Source: Dipteris shenzhenensis (taxonomy: Eukaryota > Polypodiophyta > Polypodiopsida > Gleicheniales). Taken from it: a stretch of 64,000 nucleotides of DNA. The translations under genes were made by a program, and so were the position numbers. The DNA is taken from NCBI GenBank assembly GCA_047967505.1, contig CM106541.1; one strand, written 5' to 3'. Below the pieces are notes generated by a model. That model was not told the origin of the DNA, made no database searches, and worked only from the letters and a program-made list of their open reading frames with translations. Positions 1 to 10,482 of the stretch are shown piece by piece (position 1 is the first letter of the stretch; every line of letters starts with the position of its first letter).

Positions 1-199
1 CTGTGGGGGGCAGATAGTTAGAGCCTCCATGATCTGAAGATTCAAAGAAACTTGAAAAAGGGGATAGCTCCTTATCAGATATGATTGTTATACTGTTGGA
101 GGGCGGTGAATCTGTAGCTGCTTGAGGGCATTTGGAAGTGCCCTGTGGTGTAGACCCGGCACCCTGGTCATCTGTGGTGCGTTTGCTAGGTGATGCCAT
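1..199 (-). pseudogene. Probable LINE ORF1 N-terminus, partial at window edge
   Basis: A minus-strand frame is open from an ATG at 199-197 through the first base of the window, about 66 codons. It begins MASPSKRTTDDQ and is rich in Ser, Thr and Pro. The likely LINE ORF1 at 27346 (plus) begins similarly (MATPSNP) and also follows a long pyrimidine-rich leader. I therefore infer the N-terminal tail of a LINE ORF1 nucleic-acid-binding protein whose core lies outside the window. No domain is visible in the part present, so the call rests on position and weak N-terminal similarity. Confidence 0.35.
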
Positions 200-1090
200 G
201 GAGGGTGGAGCTATTCTTGTTCCTCGGGCTGCCCAAGCCAAATGAAAGTCCACAAAGAGTGTCTCGGGGTAATTTGGGCTTGTACTTGTGGCTAGGGGCA
301 CATGCAGGCATGAACGATGGTGCCGTATGGAGAGGGAAAGAGGGAGGAGGGGGTGTTGATGTCGAGGCTAACGAGGTAGGAGCCCGCAAGCAAGAGAGGA
401 GCTGCACGAGAACCTCCAAGAGTAGGGAGAGGAGTGATGAAGAGAGTCCGTAGGGGGGAGGTGACGCAGAGGGTAGGAGCAGAGTCGGGTATGGGGAGCA
501 GGGGATGCAGAGGGTGGTGAGGGGAGATGGCGGGTGAGGGGGTACGGACGTCCTGGTAGGGAGTGTGTAGAGGGTGGCCCGGTCAGGCGGGTAGGAGTAG
601 GGGGTGTGTAGGTAGAGGGAGTGGGTTGGATAGAGGGAGTGGGAGGGATAGAGGGAGTGGGAGGGATAGAGGGTAGCGTGGAGAGGGCATAGGGCGTAGA
701 GAGGCGGGTAGATGGGGGGAGAGGGAGGGGCGATGAGAGGGAGTAGTGCTGAGGGAGGAGGAGGGTAGGCGTGTAGAGGGAGAGGGAGGGGCAAAGGGTC
801 GTGGGAGAGGGGGTACGTAGAGTGTAGGGGGCGGGTGAGGGGGATGTAGAAGGTGGTGGGTAGGGGGGTGTACAGGGGTACGCAGAGGGTGGTAGTTAGG
901 GGGCCGCGTAGAGGGTAGGGGAGGCGGGGGGGGGGGGGAGGGGGGGGGGCTGATGGGTGAGAGGGTAGGAGAAGGGAGCTGCGTAGAGGGTAGAAGAGAG
1001 GTGGCACAAGGAGAGGGAGAGCTTGGAGCAGGTGGCCCAAGGAGAGGGAGAAGTGGCAAGCAACGTTGGCTTCAGGATGGAGTGGTGGCC
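200..1090 (-). repeat. Purine-rich (plus) / pyrimidine-rich (minus) tract, possible LINE 5' leader
   Basis: The plus strand is dominated by GGGAGG, GAGGG and GGTAGAG words, with local tandem copies around 615-670 (gagggagtgggagggata) and a G-run near 930-950. Long open frames on the minus strand (Pro, Ser and Leu-rich) are composition artefacts. The tract sits directly upstream, on the minus strand, of the ORF1-like start at 199, so it may be a LINE 5' leader. Confidence 0.55.
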
Positions 1091-1235
1091 AAAAATGAGG
1101 GGGTGAGCTAAAAATAGCGAGGTGCATAAAAATAGTCAACTTTGTCCCAAATCAGCCAGAGATTGCCCAACATAGTGAGTTCGCGTCAATTTTAGCAAGC
1201 GTTGCCAAAAATAGCAAAAGTTGTCCAAGGTACCC

Positions 1236-2135
1236 GATGACAAGGTTGTCATTCATGTTGTTGGAATGATGAGGAGCACCCATTGAGAAGGGGTGACAAG
1301 GTTGTCATGGAATAACGAGGTGACAAGGTGGTTATGGAGATGACAAGGTGACAAGGTGGTCATTGAGACGACAAGGTGAGAAGGTGGTCACTGGGACGAC
1401 AAGGTGACAAGGTGGTCATTGGGACGATGAGGTGACAAGGTGGTCACTGGGATGACGGGGATGACGAGGTGACAAGGTTGTCACTGGGACAGCGAGGTGA
1501 CAAGGTTGTCACACTGAGACAACAAGGTGACAAGGTGGTCACTGGGAGGACGAGGTGATAAGGTGGTCACTAGGATAACGGGGATGACGAGGTGACAAGG
1601 TTGCCACTAGGACGACGAGGTGACAAGGTTATCACACTAAGACAACAAGATGACAAGGTTGTCACTGGGACGACAAGGTGACAAGGTTGTCACTAAGAAT
1701 ACCAAGTGACCAAGTGATGATGGAGACAGAGGGAGAAAGTGATCATTCGAAGACTAAGGGACATGAGTCCATGGGAAATGAGGTGACAATAGTGAACATG
1801 GTGAAGCAGGGTGACAAGAGTGGACATGGTGACAAGAATGGACGTGGTGAAGCAGGGTGACAAGAGTGAACATGGTGAGGGAGGGTGTCAAGGTTGTTAT
1901 TGCGGGTGACAAGAGTGAACATGGTGAAGCAAGGTGAACATGGTGAAGGAGGGTGTCAAGGTTGTCATTGGAATGACCCAGCGACAAGAGTGGTCATGGT
2001 GAAGCAGGCTGACAAGAGTGAACATCGTGAAGCAGGCTGACAAGAGTGAACATGGTAAAGGAGGGTGAACATGGTGAAGGAGGGTGTCAAGGTTGTCATT
2101 GGAATGACCCAGGTGACAAGAGTGGTCATGGTGAA
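1236..2135 (+). repeat. Degenerate minisatellite, about 27-28 bp units
   Basis: From about 1236 the sequence repeats variants of gacgacaaggtgacaaggtggtcattgg. After about 1790 the unit shifts to a related form, gtgacaagagtgaacatggtgaagca. Units differ by substitutions and small insertions, so the array is old. Short ORFs here on both strands are repeat translations and not genes. Confidence 0.8.
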
Positions 2136-2745
2136 GCACGCCTCTCCCTCCCCTCCCTCCCCTCGCCTGCTGCCCCTGCTTCCCCGCCCCCTCCTTCTCC
2201 CCACCCCCCTCCCTCCCTCTCCCCCACCCCCTCCTTTACCCCCGCCTCTGCCCTTCCTGCCCCTCTCCTCCCCCCCGCTCCCTCGCTCCCCGTCCCCTCT
2301 CCTCCCCCCCGCCTCCTCCCTCCCCCTCCTTTCGCCCACCCGCTCCCCTCTCCCCCCCCGCTTGCTACCCCTGCCCTCCCCGCCCCTCCCCTCCCCCCCG
2401 CCCCCTCCCTCCCCCCTCCCCCGCCCCCTCCTTTCCCCTCACCCGCTCCCCCCCCCCCCCCCCGCCTGCTGCCCCTACTCTCCCAGCCCCCCTCCTCCCC
2501 CCCCCCCCCCCGCCCCCTCCTTCACCCCCTCCCTTCCTAACCAGCCCCCCCCCCCCCCCCTCTCCTCTCCCCCGCCCTCCTTCCCCTTTCCCGCCAGCCC
2601 CCTCCCGCACTTCCTTTCCTGCCCCGTCCTTTTCCTTTCCTCTCCCCCCGCCCTCCCTCTATCTCCCCGCTCCCTCTCTTCCTAAACTTCTCCACCCCCG
2701 TAGCCCCCTCGGCTCCTCTCCTCTCTCTCCTTCCCTATCATGTTC
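2136..2745 (+). repeat. C/T-rich low-complexity tract
   Basis: About 600 bp of CCCCTCC-type sequence with several runs of 10 or more C. It follows the minisatellite directly. Composition matches the tract at 26700-27270, which precedes a LINE ORF1, so it may be a stranded LINE leader. Proline-rich frames are composition artefacts. Confidence 0.7.
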
Positions 2746-2919
2746 TCATTCTTGCGCCCGTGTTCTAGGGCGTCTTGGGCAGCAATTTCACGGACGGAGC
2801 TTTTTTAGTGTTTGAATCGGCCCTTTCACTTCGATTGGCGAATGGATCCCCACTCAGCGAATCTTCGTCTACCTCCACAGGCCGTGAGAACCGTTTCTTT
2901 CTGTAACCCTGAAAGGGCC

Positions 2920-3645
2920 TTAGTATCTGGGAGATAACTTTGCATACACTTTCTGTTTGCCTTTAAACTTGCGGAGCCTAGCTTTTTCAAACTTCAAAAG
3001 TACCCAATCCCCTTCCTTGAGATCTGACTGTCTCCTATGCTTATCTGAAGCTCTTTTATGTTTCTCTTGAGACCTTTCAAATGCTGTCTGGACTTGGCTG
3101 TAAGCTGTCTGGAGGTCTCTCACAAACTGATCAGCTGCAAATATTTCGTCTTTGGTCCTCAATATAGGTGGCAAAATCACCTTCCCATATATGACCTCTA
3201 AAGGGGCTTTCCCTGTAGAGCTATGTACTGTATTATTGTAAGCAAACTCTACCAACGGTAGGTACTTTTCCCAGTCTGAACTTTGGTCACCCACGTAGCA
3301 TTTTAGCATATCCAAAACTGTAGAATTTGCTACTTCACTTTGACCATCTGTCTGGGGATGGAAAGAAGAAGAAAAATTCAGATTCGTCCCCATGTTATCA
3401 AATAAAGCTCTCCAGAATAGACTGGTCATTTTGGGATCTCGATCACTAACAATGGACTTAGGCATACCATGATGTTTAAAAATCTGTACCATGAAAAGCT
3501 TAGCCATATGATCTGCCTTTATGGTTTTGCAAACCGGAATGAAATGAGCTTGTTTGCTGAATCTATCAATGATAGTCCAAATCCCATCATTCCCTGACTT
3601 TGATCTTGGCAAATCAAAAATAAAGTCCATTGTAATACTTTCCAT
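2920..3645 (-). pseudogene. Ty3/gypsy integrase core and C-terminal region
   Basis: This frame holds the catalytic core of the integrase that inserts element DNA into the host genome. The acidic triad is visible: Asp in MDFIFDLP, Asp in VSDRDPKMTSLFW, and Glu in QTDGQSEV. The C-terminal part reaches the usual LSPRY motif and then meets a TAA where the family normally continues with an aromatic residue and GPF. It overlaps the upstream frame at 3519-3645, where a one-base slip near 3644 splits the original polyprotein. The reading stays gypsy-like for only a few more codons past the stop, so the end is lost. Confidence 0.88.
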
Positions 3646-5294
3646 GGTGCCTGAGGCACGGGAAGAGGCATAAGTAGGCCAGGTGCCTTCCGTCTATCAT
3701 ACTTCACTTTCTGACACGTAAGGCATTCAGTAACAAACTGATGTATATCCTTCCGCATCCCTGGCCAAAAGAAATACCTCTCTAGTGCTAGAGTTGTTGC
3801 TGTAATTCCTCTATGTCCAGCATAGGGAGGTGCATGGCATTCCTCCAAAATCTTTTTCCTCATCTCCTGGGTGATGCATAGGCAATCATTATTCATTAGA
3901 TACCCATCTTTCAGGGAATAGTGACTGGTGGATTTCCCCTCTTGCATTTGCTGTAAAATTTCACCAAAATCTGCATCACGAGCATATTGCTCCCTCATGC
4001 CTTCCAGGTCGTGATGATAAGCAGTAGTCACATTATTGACCTGGGGTCTTCGGGACAAGGCCTCTGCCACTCTGTTCCGAATTCCTGGGGTATGGACAAT
4101 CTGAAAATGATACATTGACAGCATGTTTGCCCATTTCATATGCTTCTCGGAAAGCTTGGTTTGAGTCAAAAAGTACCTCAAACTTTGGTGATCTGTCTTA
4201 ACAGTAAAATCTACACCCAAAAGATAGTGCTTCCATGTATGGATGGCATGAATTACAGCCAATAACTCTTTGTCATAGATTCCTAGATATCTCTCTGCAT
4301 CCTGAAGTCTCCTGCTTTCATAGGCTACTACATGACCATTCTGATGCAATCCAGCCCCAACACATTCTCCACAAGCGTCGCAATCAACATCAAAAGATTG
4401 ATAAAGATCCGGGACTACAAGAATAGGCTCTGTAGTCAACTTCTCCTTGAGTGTATTGAATGCTTTCTTCTGTGATATTCCCCATGTGAAGGTGGCATTT
4501 TTCTTAGTAAGGTCATGTAATGGAGCTGCGATATCAGCAAAATGCCTGATAAACCTTCTGTAGTAAGAACACAGGCCTAGGAAACTTCGAACTTCATGCA
4601 CAGTTTTCAGCTCTGGCCATTCCTGAATGGCACGGATCTTTGCTGGATCCATCTGTATCCCATTCTTGGATATTATATGCCCCAGATAATGGATTTCTTC
4701 CAAGAAGAATTCACTTTTCTTGCTGTTTGCGTAGAGCTGATGATTTCTCAGCTCTTGAAACAATATAGCAAGATGTTCCCTGTGCTCTTCTTCTGTCTTA
4801 GAAAAGACTAAGATATCATCAAAGAAAGTACCCGTGAAATGCCTGTACTTTCGGAAGATGCGATCCATCATTCTATTGAATGTGGCTGGAGCATTTGTCA
4901 ACCCAAAAGGCATCACTAAGTATTGATCCAACCCGAATGTAGTGCGGAATGCTGTCTTGTGCACATCCTGAGGCTGTATCCTCACTTGGTGATAGCCACT
5001 CTTTAAGTCTATCCTGCTGAAAACTGAAGCTCCATTTAATTGATCCAGCACATCATCAATGCGCGGAATAGGGAATCTATTCTTGATGGTCATTTTGTTC
5101 AGTGCGCGATAATCGACGCACATACGGAATGAACCATCTTTCTTCTGTACTAGCAGTACAGGGGAACAAAAAGGAGACGAGCTGGGCTGAATCAACCCTT
5201 TGGACAGCAAGTCTTGTACCTGAGCCATAATCTCCTCTCTCTGAGTCACACTGACTCTATAAGGTGGTCTATTTGGTGGCTCACTACCAGGCAT
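3519..5294 (-). pseudogene. Ty3/gypsy reverse transcriptase, RNase H and integrase zinc-binding domain
   Basis: This 591-codon frame copies element RNA into DNA and degrades the template. Its N-terminal part is RT, with fingers (QKKDGSFRMCVDYRALNK), FSRIDLKSGYHQ and catalytic FFDDILVFS, so both aspartates of the Y/F-x-DD box remain. RNase H follows around residues 265-385, with DCDACG, KELLAV and KTDHQSL, but its final Asp appears replaced by Glu (AEALSRR). The integrase zinc finger follows, with paired His in HAPPYAGH and Cys in CLTCQ. The frame then leaves the integrase core by frameshift. It is in the same frame as the gag-protease ORF, separated by one TAG at 5304-5306 and a few codons. 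Confidence 0.92.
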
Positions 5295-5303
5295 TAACTC
5301 TAT

Positions 5304-6125
5304 CTAATGATCTTCTGGTCTCTTTGGGGGTAACTCCCCTGGCAAAGTATCGGAAAAACAGTCTTTAAAGTTTACAAGAAACTGAAACTTATCTTTGTCT
5401 GCATCATTCATTTCAGCATGCAAATCATTCTCTTTTTCTTTTACAAAAACCATGTATGCAGAAATTGCAGACTTTATTGCTTTACCACATGTAACATTAG
5501 ATACAATGGGGATAGTCTCCCCTTTATTCCTGGCAATTAAACGCTGATTTTTCCCCCTATGCACAAACTCCAGCACTCTTTCAGGAAGAGTCAACTTCAC
5601 TGCCTTGCGATGAAACCAAGGCATTCCCAAGACTACGTCATGATGTTTCAGTGGAGAAATGAAGAAGTCTTCCTGATCCACATAACTCTGAACATGAAGA
5701 CGGAGCTTCCCTATCAAGGGAGTGACTGGCACAGGAGTCCCACAGAACATCTGATCGGCATCCAAAGCCCTGCCCAACTCCTCCGTCTTTATTCCCAGCC
5801 TCAGGGCTAGATCCTCTGATATGAAATTATCAGTAGCCCCTGGATCAAATAAAATTAGCGCTTGTTGGTCTCTGACTTTGCCCCATGATAGCAGCAATTC
5901 TCGTTCTTCTGGTTTTGAAACATGACCCAGTATGTCAGGAATTCCCCCCGCCATTGGCTTTTGCGGTCCTCGTGGCTTCTCTGCCTCTTTTCCCTTCGAA
6001 GTTGAAGGCTTTTTTGGGCACTGGGCAGCCACATGCCCCTCTTTGCCGCACTTGAAGCATTTCCCATCTCTACGGAATTCAGCTATCTGTTCAGGGGTGA
6101 ATAGAGATTTGCCTTTATAAACCCT
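5304..6125 (-). pseudogene. Ty3/gypsy gag zinc knuckle and aspartic protease
   Basis: After a TAA at 6126-6128 the same frame resumes and encodes an intact CCHC zinc knuckle (CFKCGKEGHVAAQC, plus coordinates 6018-6059) that binds genomic RNA. A retropepsin-like domain follows. Its active site reads FDPGATDNF, so the Ser of the usual D-S-G triad is Pro; the later VVLGMPWFH motif is intact. The reading frame runs to a TAG at 5304-5306 just before RT. A simple C-to-T change in a CAG codon explains that stop. Protease activity is doubtful because of the D-P-G change. Confidence 0.87.
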
Positions 6126-6533
6126 TTAAAACTGAGTACCCCTCGGCTTCTGAGGCTGAAACCCTTTCTTTTCGAGCTTGGGGTACTCTTTCTTTTCTGA
6201 TTTTGGGAAATCAGTTTTCTTTCTATCAGTACGTCCTGCATGCAAGGATAGCACTGTAGATGGATCTTGTAACGGCACAAGACTAGCTACTGAAGCTGAA
6301 TGCATAAGGTCTTGAATGTTCTTTGCCCCCAAAGCATTCACTATTGCCTGAATTCTTGGAGTGAGACCTGCTCTGTACTTTCTCATTTGGGTCCCTTTGG
6401 AGATCTTTTTGAAAGGTGCAACCTGCAAATAAGCATCCCAAAACTTTTGGTTGTACACATCCACTGTATCTCCTGCATCCATATGCAAACTGTCCCAATC
6501 TTGAAGAACATGGTCTCTAAACTGTTTAGGCAT
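6126..6533 (-). pseudogene. Ty3/gypsy gag core, fragment
   Basis: This 135-codon frame carries the conserved gag region (MPKQFRDHVLQDWDSL, VDVYNQKFWDAY, YRAGLTPRIQAIVNALG), which is the capsid-like part of the polyprotein. It ends in a Lys-rich linker and a TAA, after which the same frame continues to the zinc knuckle, so one nonsense mutation separates them. Upstream the frame is broken: the stretch 6383-6710 reads gag-like in other frames. Confidence 0.82.
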
Positions 6534-6710
6534 AAACTGCTGGTAGAAGGCTTTCTTGAAGTCCTTCCACTTCCTTGGGGCTGACCCATCTGTGGTCTGT
6601 GCGCTTCACCATGCACTAGCTGTTGCTATTAAGTGCAAACTGACCATTCTTAACTTGGAGGATTCTGAAAACTTTTCTGTGCCGAATGCAGCATCAAACT
6701 GCCTGATGAA

Positions 6711-7289
6711 CTACAATGCTTTGTCTGTATGACCGTACTTTCCATTGTAGGCCATAAACTTGACAGATTTACCTCCCTCTTTGAATTCCTTGGTCTCTCT
6801 GGAAGACTTTCTCTTCCTAGACTTCTTATGTTTCCTTCTTTTTCTGGATGGTTTATCTAATAAAGAAGAAGAAGATACAGAAGTCGAACTTGAGGTAGAT
6901 AGTGATGGACTAGGAGACCGGTGATGATGCCTCGATCTCTTCCTGCTATGAGACCGTCCCCTATGATATCTCTCTTTCTCAGGCTGTACACGAGAGTGTG
7001 CCTCTGGCATTGGCACGTCATATGCTATATTAGGCATAGCTTCTGCTTGAAACAAATGCTGAGCCCTTGGATCTTTTTTGAGATTTTCCATCTCTTGCAT
7101 AGGAGCACGTACCATCTGTTCAAATTCTTGTTGAGTTTGCTGCACACTTCTCTGTCTTGGATGTACATCCCTATCTTGTGAATCCCACTGGATAGGTGAT
7201 TGATCCATATTCTGAGATCTCAACAAGAGGTGTCTTGCATTCACAACTTGTGCCAGTAATTGGGCTATCAGTTCAAAGCATAAACCCAC
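6711..7289 (-). pseudogene. Ty3/gypsy gag N-terminal region, Arg/Ser-rich
   Basis: A 192-codon frame precedes the gag core on the minus strand. It has a Gln-rich N-terminal half (MDQSPIQWDSQDRD, QTQQEFEQMVRAPMQEM) and a strongly basic Arg/Ser/Lys block (SRKRSRHHHRSPSPS and RKRRKHKKSRKRK) that may contact RNA or direct nuclear import. It ends at VKFMAYNGKYGHTDKAL, a motif often found near the start of plant gypsy gag cores, and then frameshifts. The start at 7289 is only the first available ATG. Confidence 0.72.
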
Positions 7290-8407
7290 AAAATTGCTAA
7301 AGCATCAACAATTGTATTGCCCTTTTTTTCTGGCTACTGCAAAAAGCACTCAGAAGCATCTGATTCATCTTCCCAGTGTACAAAGGCATGCATTTTCTTT
7401 TTCTGCAAATCTCTGATTTCTCTGCTTTTCTCTGCTTTTCTGCTGCTTTTCTGACAGGCAGGTGAAATCTGCTCGCAGAAACAGTGTCTGCAACTGTCCC
7501 TTTTTTTTTTTTTTTTGAAAGAACAGTAACCAGATGGAGTAACTGGCTAGTTACTCTAACCAGACTGACTGGTTCTGGTCTGGTTAGTCTGCAACTAGAC
7601 TAACTGGACTGGTCACAGTCTAGTTACAGTGACCAGACTGGTCTGGTTGGGTCAACTAACTGGACCTCTAACCAGTCCACTAACCAAGGTTAGGCTAGAT
7701 AAACCCAGGGTCTGCCACATCAGCTACCTGATCTGGCTGCCACATGTACTGCCACGTCAGCACCCCTCAGGCCTGCATGCCACGTCAGCAACTTGTCAAG
7801 ACCTCTGCCACGTGGGCACCACATCAGCTCGCACGTGTGGCCGCCACGTCACCTGTGTGCCACGTGTGAGCACCACGTCAGCTTTGTGCACACCTACCAC
7901 GTCAGCAGGTGCCTAAGGTTCCAAACCTTGGCTGTGAATTGGTCGACGTCGCGCGTCGAGCCTTCTGGAGACCATCCGTCGTCGCGGGACCTTCTGCGTG
8001 TATCGAACCATCTTGGGCATCCACAAGCACCCCGTCACTTGATGTAAACATGTGCGTAAGGGCGGTGTTCCTTTACACCACTTAGACTCCTGGCGTTGGC
8101 TCTCCATCTTGTTATTTCATTTCTTTCAGCAACGAAGGACAAAAGCACCCGTTCAGCACAAGCGCCTCTCAAACATAGCTTTGAGCGTCAATTTGGCGAT
8201 GCAAACCTCCACCCGTGCACGCCCGTCTGCGACCTTTTGCATTTGACATTGGTCGCTCATCCGTTAGCATCTCGTCGATGACGACCTTCCCTCTAAGCCT
8301 ATTCTCCGTTAGGCATTCTTTCGTTGTTGCGTTGGAGATCCCAAGCCTACCAATTAATTCCTCTCCTTGGCTAGAATCGTCACAGCCTTAAAAGGCTATG
8401 AGCCTGG
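7290..8407 (-). other. Untranslated leader of the gypsy element
   Basis: The 1.1 kb between the primer-binding site and the first gag ATG has no convincing coding frame. From about 7530 to 7690 it is dense in CTGGT and ACCAG words in both orientations, next to an 18-base T run at 7500-7517. The ACGT-rich block at 7750-7910 follows. The remainder up to 8407 shows nothing recognisable. Confidence 0.6.
7752..7905. promoter_or_regulatory. Cluster of eight ACGT-core (bZIP-type) sites
   Basis: Within about 150 bp there are five copies of CCACGTCA (TGACGTGG on the minus strand) and three CACGTG cores, all in a loosely repeated gccacgtcagc context. ACGT cores are the established binding sites of plant bZIP factors, and CACGTG is also bound by bHLH factors. 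The block lies in the element leader, downstream of its presumed promoter. Whether it is regulatory or only a degenerate tandem repeat cannot be decided from sequence. Confidence 0.5.
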
Positions 8408-8419
8408 GCTCTGATACCA
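8408..8419 (-). other. Primer-binding site for initiator Met tRNA
   Basis: The minus strand reads TGGTATCAGAGC followed by CC, the standard plant LTR-retrotransposon primer-binding site complementary to the 3' end of initiator methionine tRNA. It starts one base downstream of a CA dinucleotide that marks the 3' end of the LTR (plus position 8421). It therefore fixes element orientation and one LTR boundary. Confidence 0.93.
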
Positions 8420-8420
8420 A

Positions 8421-9390
8421 TGATAATCCATCTCACTCTTCTGAAAGACAGCAATTTCTCTTTGATTCACTACGAACCTCCTTCGTAAAAGACAGCAAGC
8501 ACACTTCCCCTTTTGCTCTCCCTCTCTCTCTCTCTCTCAACAAAGACACTAGGGCCTAGGACAACATGTCGGGCTGGACCCCCCCGAAGGTATTTTATTA
8601 CTTGAAGAGAATCTGTTACAAAAGTTCAGCGTAGAGCTGTCTGATACACACATATTCAAAACGTGAATCCTTACAAGAGCTTCAAGCTCATTTCAAAATT
8701 GGCAACATGCCAATTGTCAAAAATCTAGACTAAGTCCTTTTACATGCCACTAAGGGCCATTCTGGAGTCTTCAAAGCACTTGGTCACATGAACTGCCTCC
8801 GAGATGCTTGTTAGGCTCCCGTAGCACTTCGGAAAAATAACTCTTCCTAGTACCTGCAACAATTAATTAAAGCGCACCACCATGGCATCCATTAATTGTT
8901 AGCGCTTTGCATGCAAATAACACACTGTGGACTAATTCTAGTCACGGTGGGTGTCCCCACTGAATACATGTGCACACTTAAACAAATATAAAAATATATA
9001 TTTATTCTCTTGTTGACCGGAGTCAACACTCTTGATTATAATTAAGGAGCTTTGACCAAGGGTCGAGGCGCCTTAATTATAGCCAAGTCCCTCCAACCGA
9101 AGTTGGCACAACTCTCCAACCGAAGTTGGCACATCTTGGTTAACCGGAGTTAACCCTCTTGGCGTATGCCAAGTCTTGTTGACCGAAGTCAACACTCTCT
9201 GACCGTAGTCAGCTCTGTAGTTCTCTGGTTAACCGCAGTTAACCCTCTCGGTAATAAACCAAGTCTTCTTGACCGAAGTCAGGTTTACTTGACTAGAGTC
9301 AAGTATCTTTGACCATAGTCAATCCCTTGACCATTAAAAGAACTCTTTGACCATAATTAACACATATAAAACACTTTAATTATGATCAAA
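8421..9390 (-). repeat. Putative 5' LTR of the gypsy element
   Basis: The LTR is inferred from the primer-binding site at its inner edge. The outer edge is uncertain and placed just before LINE A sequence begins. An AT-rich stretch at 8985-9003, reading TATATATTTTTATA-like on the minus strand, could serve as the TATA region. The palindrome array at 9011-9354 would then lie upstream in U3. A CT dinucleotide run occurs near 8520-8540 in the presumed R/U5 part. No partner LTR is present to verify the length. Confidence 0.65.
9011..9354. promoter_or_regulatory. Array of short palindromes rich in W-box cores
   Basis: At least eight diverged copies of the 14-bp inverted motif TTGAC-N4-GTCAA or close variants (CTGAC/GTCAG, GTTAAC-type, CCAAC/GTTGG) lie within 350 bp. 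I count twelve TTGAC or GTCAA cores. TTGAC(C/T) is the established core bound by WRKY factors, which act in defence and wounding. The position in presumed U3 suggests stress-responsive control of the element, which is inference. Confidence 0.6.
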
Positions 9391-9470
9391 TAAATGATCA
9401 ACTGTACTTTGACTTATGATATTTACATTGTGGTGACAGCCTTGCTGCAGCAAGGGTTCATATACAGATA

Positions 9471-10482
9471 TTGTTGGATCAGAGAGCAGAGTATGCCTTT
9501 CATGCACGGGAATCCTTTTGGATTCAGATGGGTGGCAGGGTCAACAAACACTATTTCTCTACTCATGGATCCAGACATAGTAGAGATAGTGTCTCGCAGC
9601 TTGTTGACTCAGACGGGGTGTTACAGTCAGATCCTAATGCCGTCATGCGTGTAGCTTCATATTTTTTTGCATCCCTTTTTACTACAGATCCGAGTACACA
9701 GGCCATAGATGATGCCAGAGAGGTTATTTGGCAGTGTATCCCTGTATTGGTGAAGGATGAGATGTATGTTTCTCTTGATTCACCTTTCACCAATGCAGAA
9801 TTCAAGACTGCATTACTTGCCCTTCACAAGGGCAAGTGCCCCATGTTCGGATGGACTTACCCCTTCATTTTCTATTACTTTTTGGGAGCAGATTGGTGAT
9901 CACATTACTTCAGGCCTGTAGGACATGTGGAACTCTGGTGAGATGCCTGACTCACTTACAGATTGTCTCATTCATCTCATCCCAAAGGCGGGTAATAGGA
10001 ATCTAGTGTCACAATGGAGGCCTATCACTTTATTGGGCACTTTTTACAAGAGTCTGGCAAAAGCCATCATGCGGCTACAGGTTTTTCTTTTTGATTTGAT
10101 TCATGACACACAGACAGGGTTTGTGCATGGTAGAAGTATTTTTTATAATATTTTCTCATTTTGGGAGGCCTCAGAATGGGCCATGCAGAGCCGCCAGAGG
10201 TTGGCCATTCTACTCTTGGACTTTGAAAAAGCTTACGATAGAGTAGACTGGGATTTTTTAGAGGGTACTCTTTCTCGCTTTGGTTTTTCAGATACATGGA
10301 TTAGAGGAGTATCCTCTCTCTACAGATCAGCCCATAGCTAGGTGCTTATTGGGGGGGTAAGAGGGGACAGATTTGAGATCGGTAGATCAGTCCGCCAGGG
10401 ATGTCCTCTTGCCCCTTTTCTTTTTCTGTTTGTGGCAGAAGCTATAAGTATCTACCTTAGATCTTAAACTGATATTTATGGA
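9471..10482 (+). pseudogene. LINE A reverse transcriptase, N-terminal half
   Basis: Frames at 9471-9899 and 9925-10341 encode the linker (REQSMPFMH and RAEYAFHARESFWIQ in two frames) and then RT: LIHLIPKAGNRNLVSQWRP, ITLLGTFYKSLAKAI, HDTQTGFVHGRSIF and catalytic motif A in LLLDFEKAYDRVDW. After a TAG at 10342 the same protein continues with VRQGCPLAPFLFLFVAEA. The enzyme would perform target-primed reverse transcription. Frameshifts between 9899 and 9925 and the stop at 10342 inactivate it. Confidence 0.88.

Larger units (their letters stand above)
2880..9390 (-). mobile_element. Decayed Ty3/gypsy LTR retrotransposon (5' LTR to integrase; no 3' LTR)
   Basis: Reading the minus strand from 9390 to 2880 gives a putative 5' LTR, a primer-binding site complementary to initiator Met tRNA, a 1.1-kb leader, gag with a zinc knuckle, protease, reverse transcriptase, RNase H and integrase. 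The pol order RT-RNase H-integrase is that of Ty3/gypsy, not copia. After the integrase the sequence becomes unrelated low-complexity DNA, and no sequence resembling the 8421-9390 LTR occurs there, so the 3' end is lost. Stops and frameshifts make it inactive. Confidence 0.9.

Noticed and set aside
186-1139. 317-codon Pro/Ser/Leu-rich minus-strand ORF
   Set aside because: It is a composition artefact of a purine-rich tract; two registers are open at once and no domain is visible.
2046-2685. Overlapping proline-rich ORFs of 164 and 206 codons
   Set aside because: The C-rich low-complexity tract contains almost no stop codons in any frame.
8398-8425. tRNA gene near the Met-tRNA-like sequence
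   Set aside because: Only the 3' complement needed for priming is present, with no cloverleaf around it; it is a primer-binding site.
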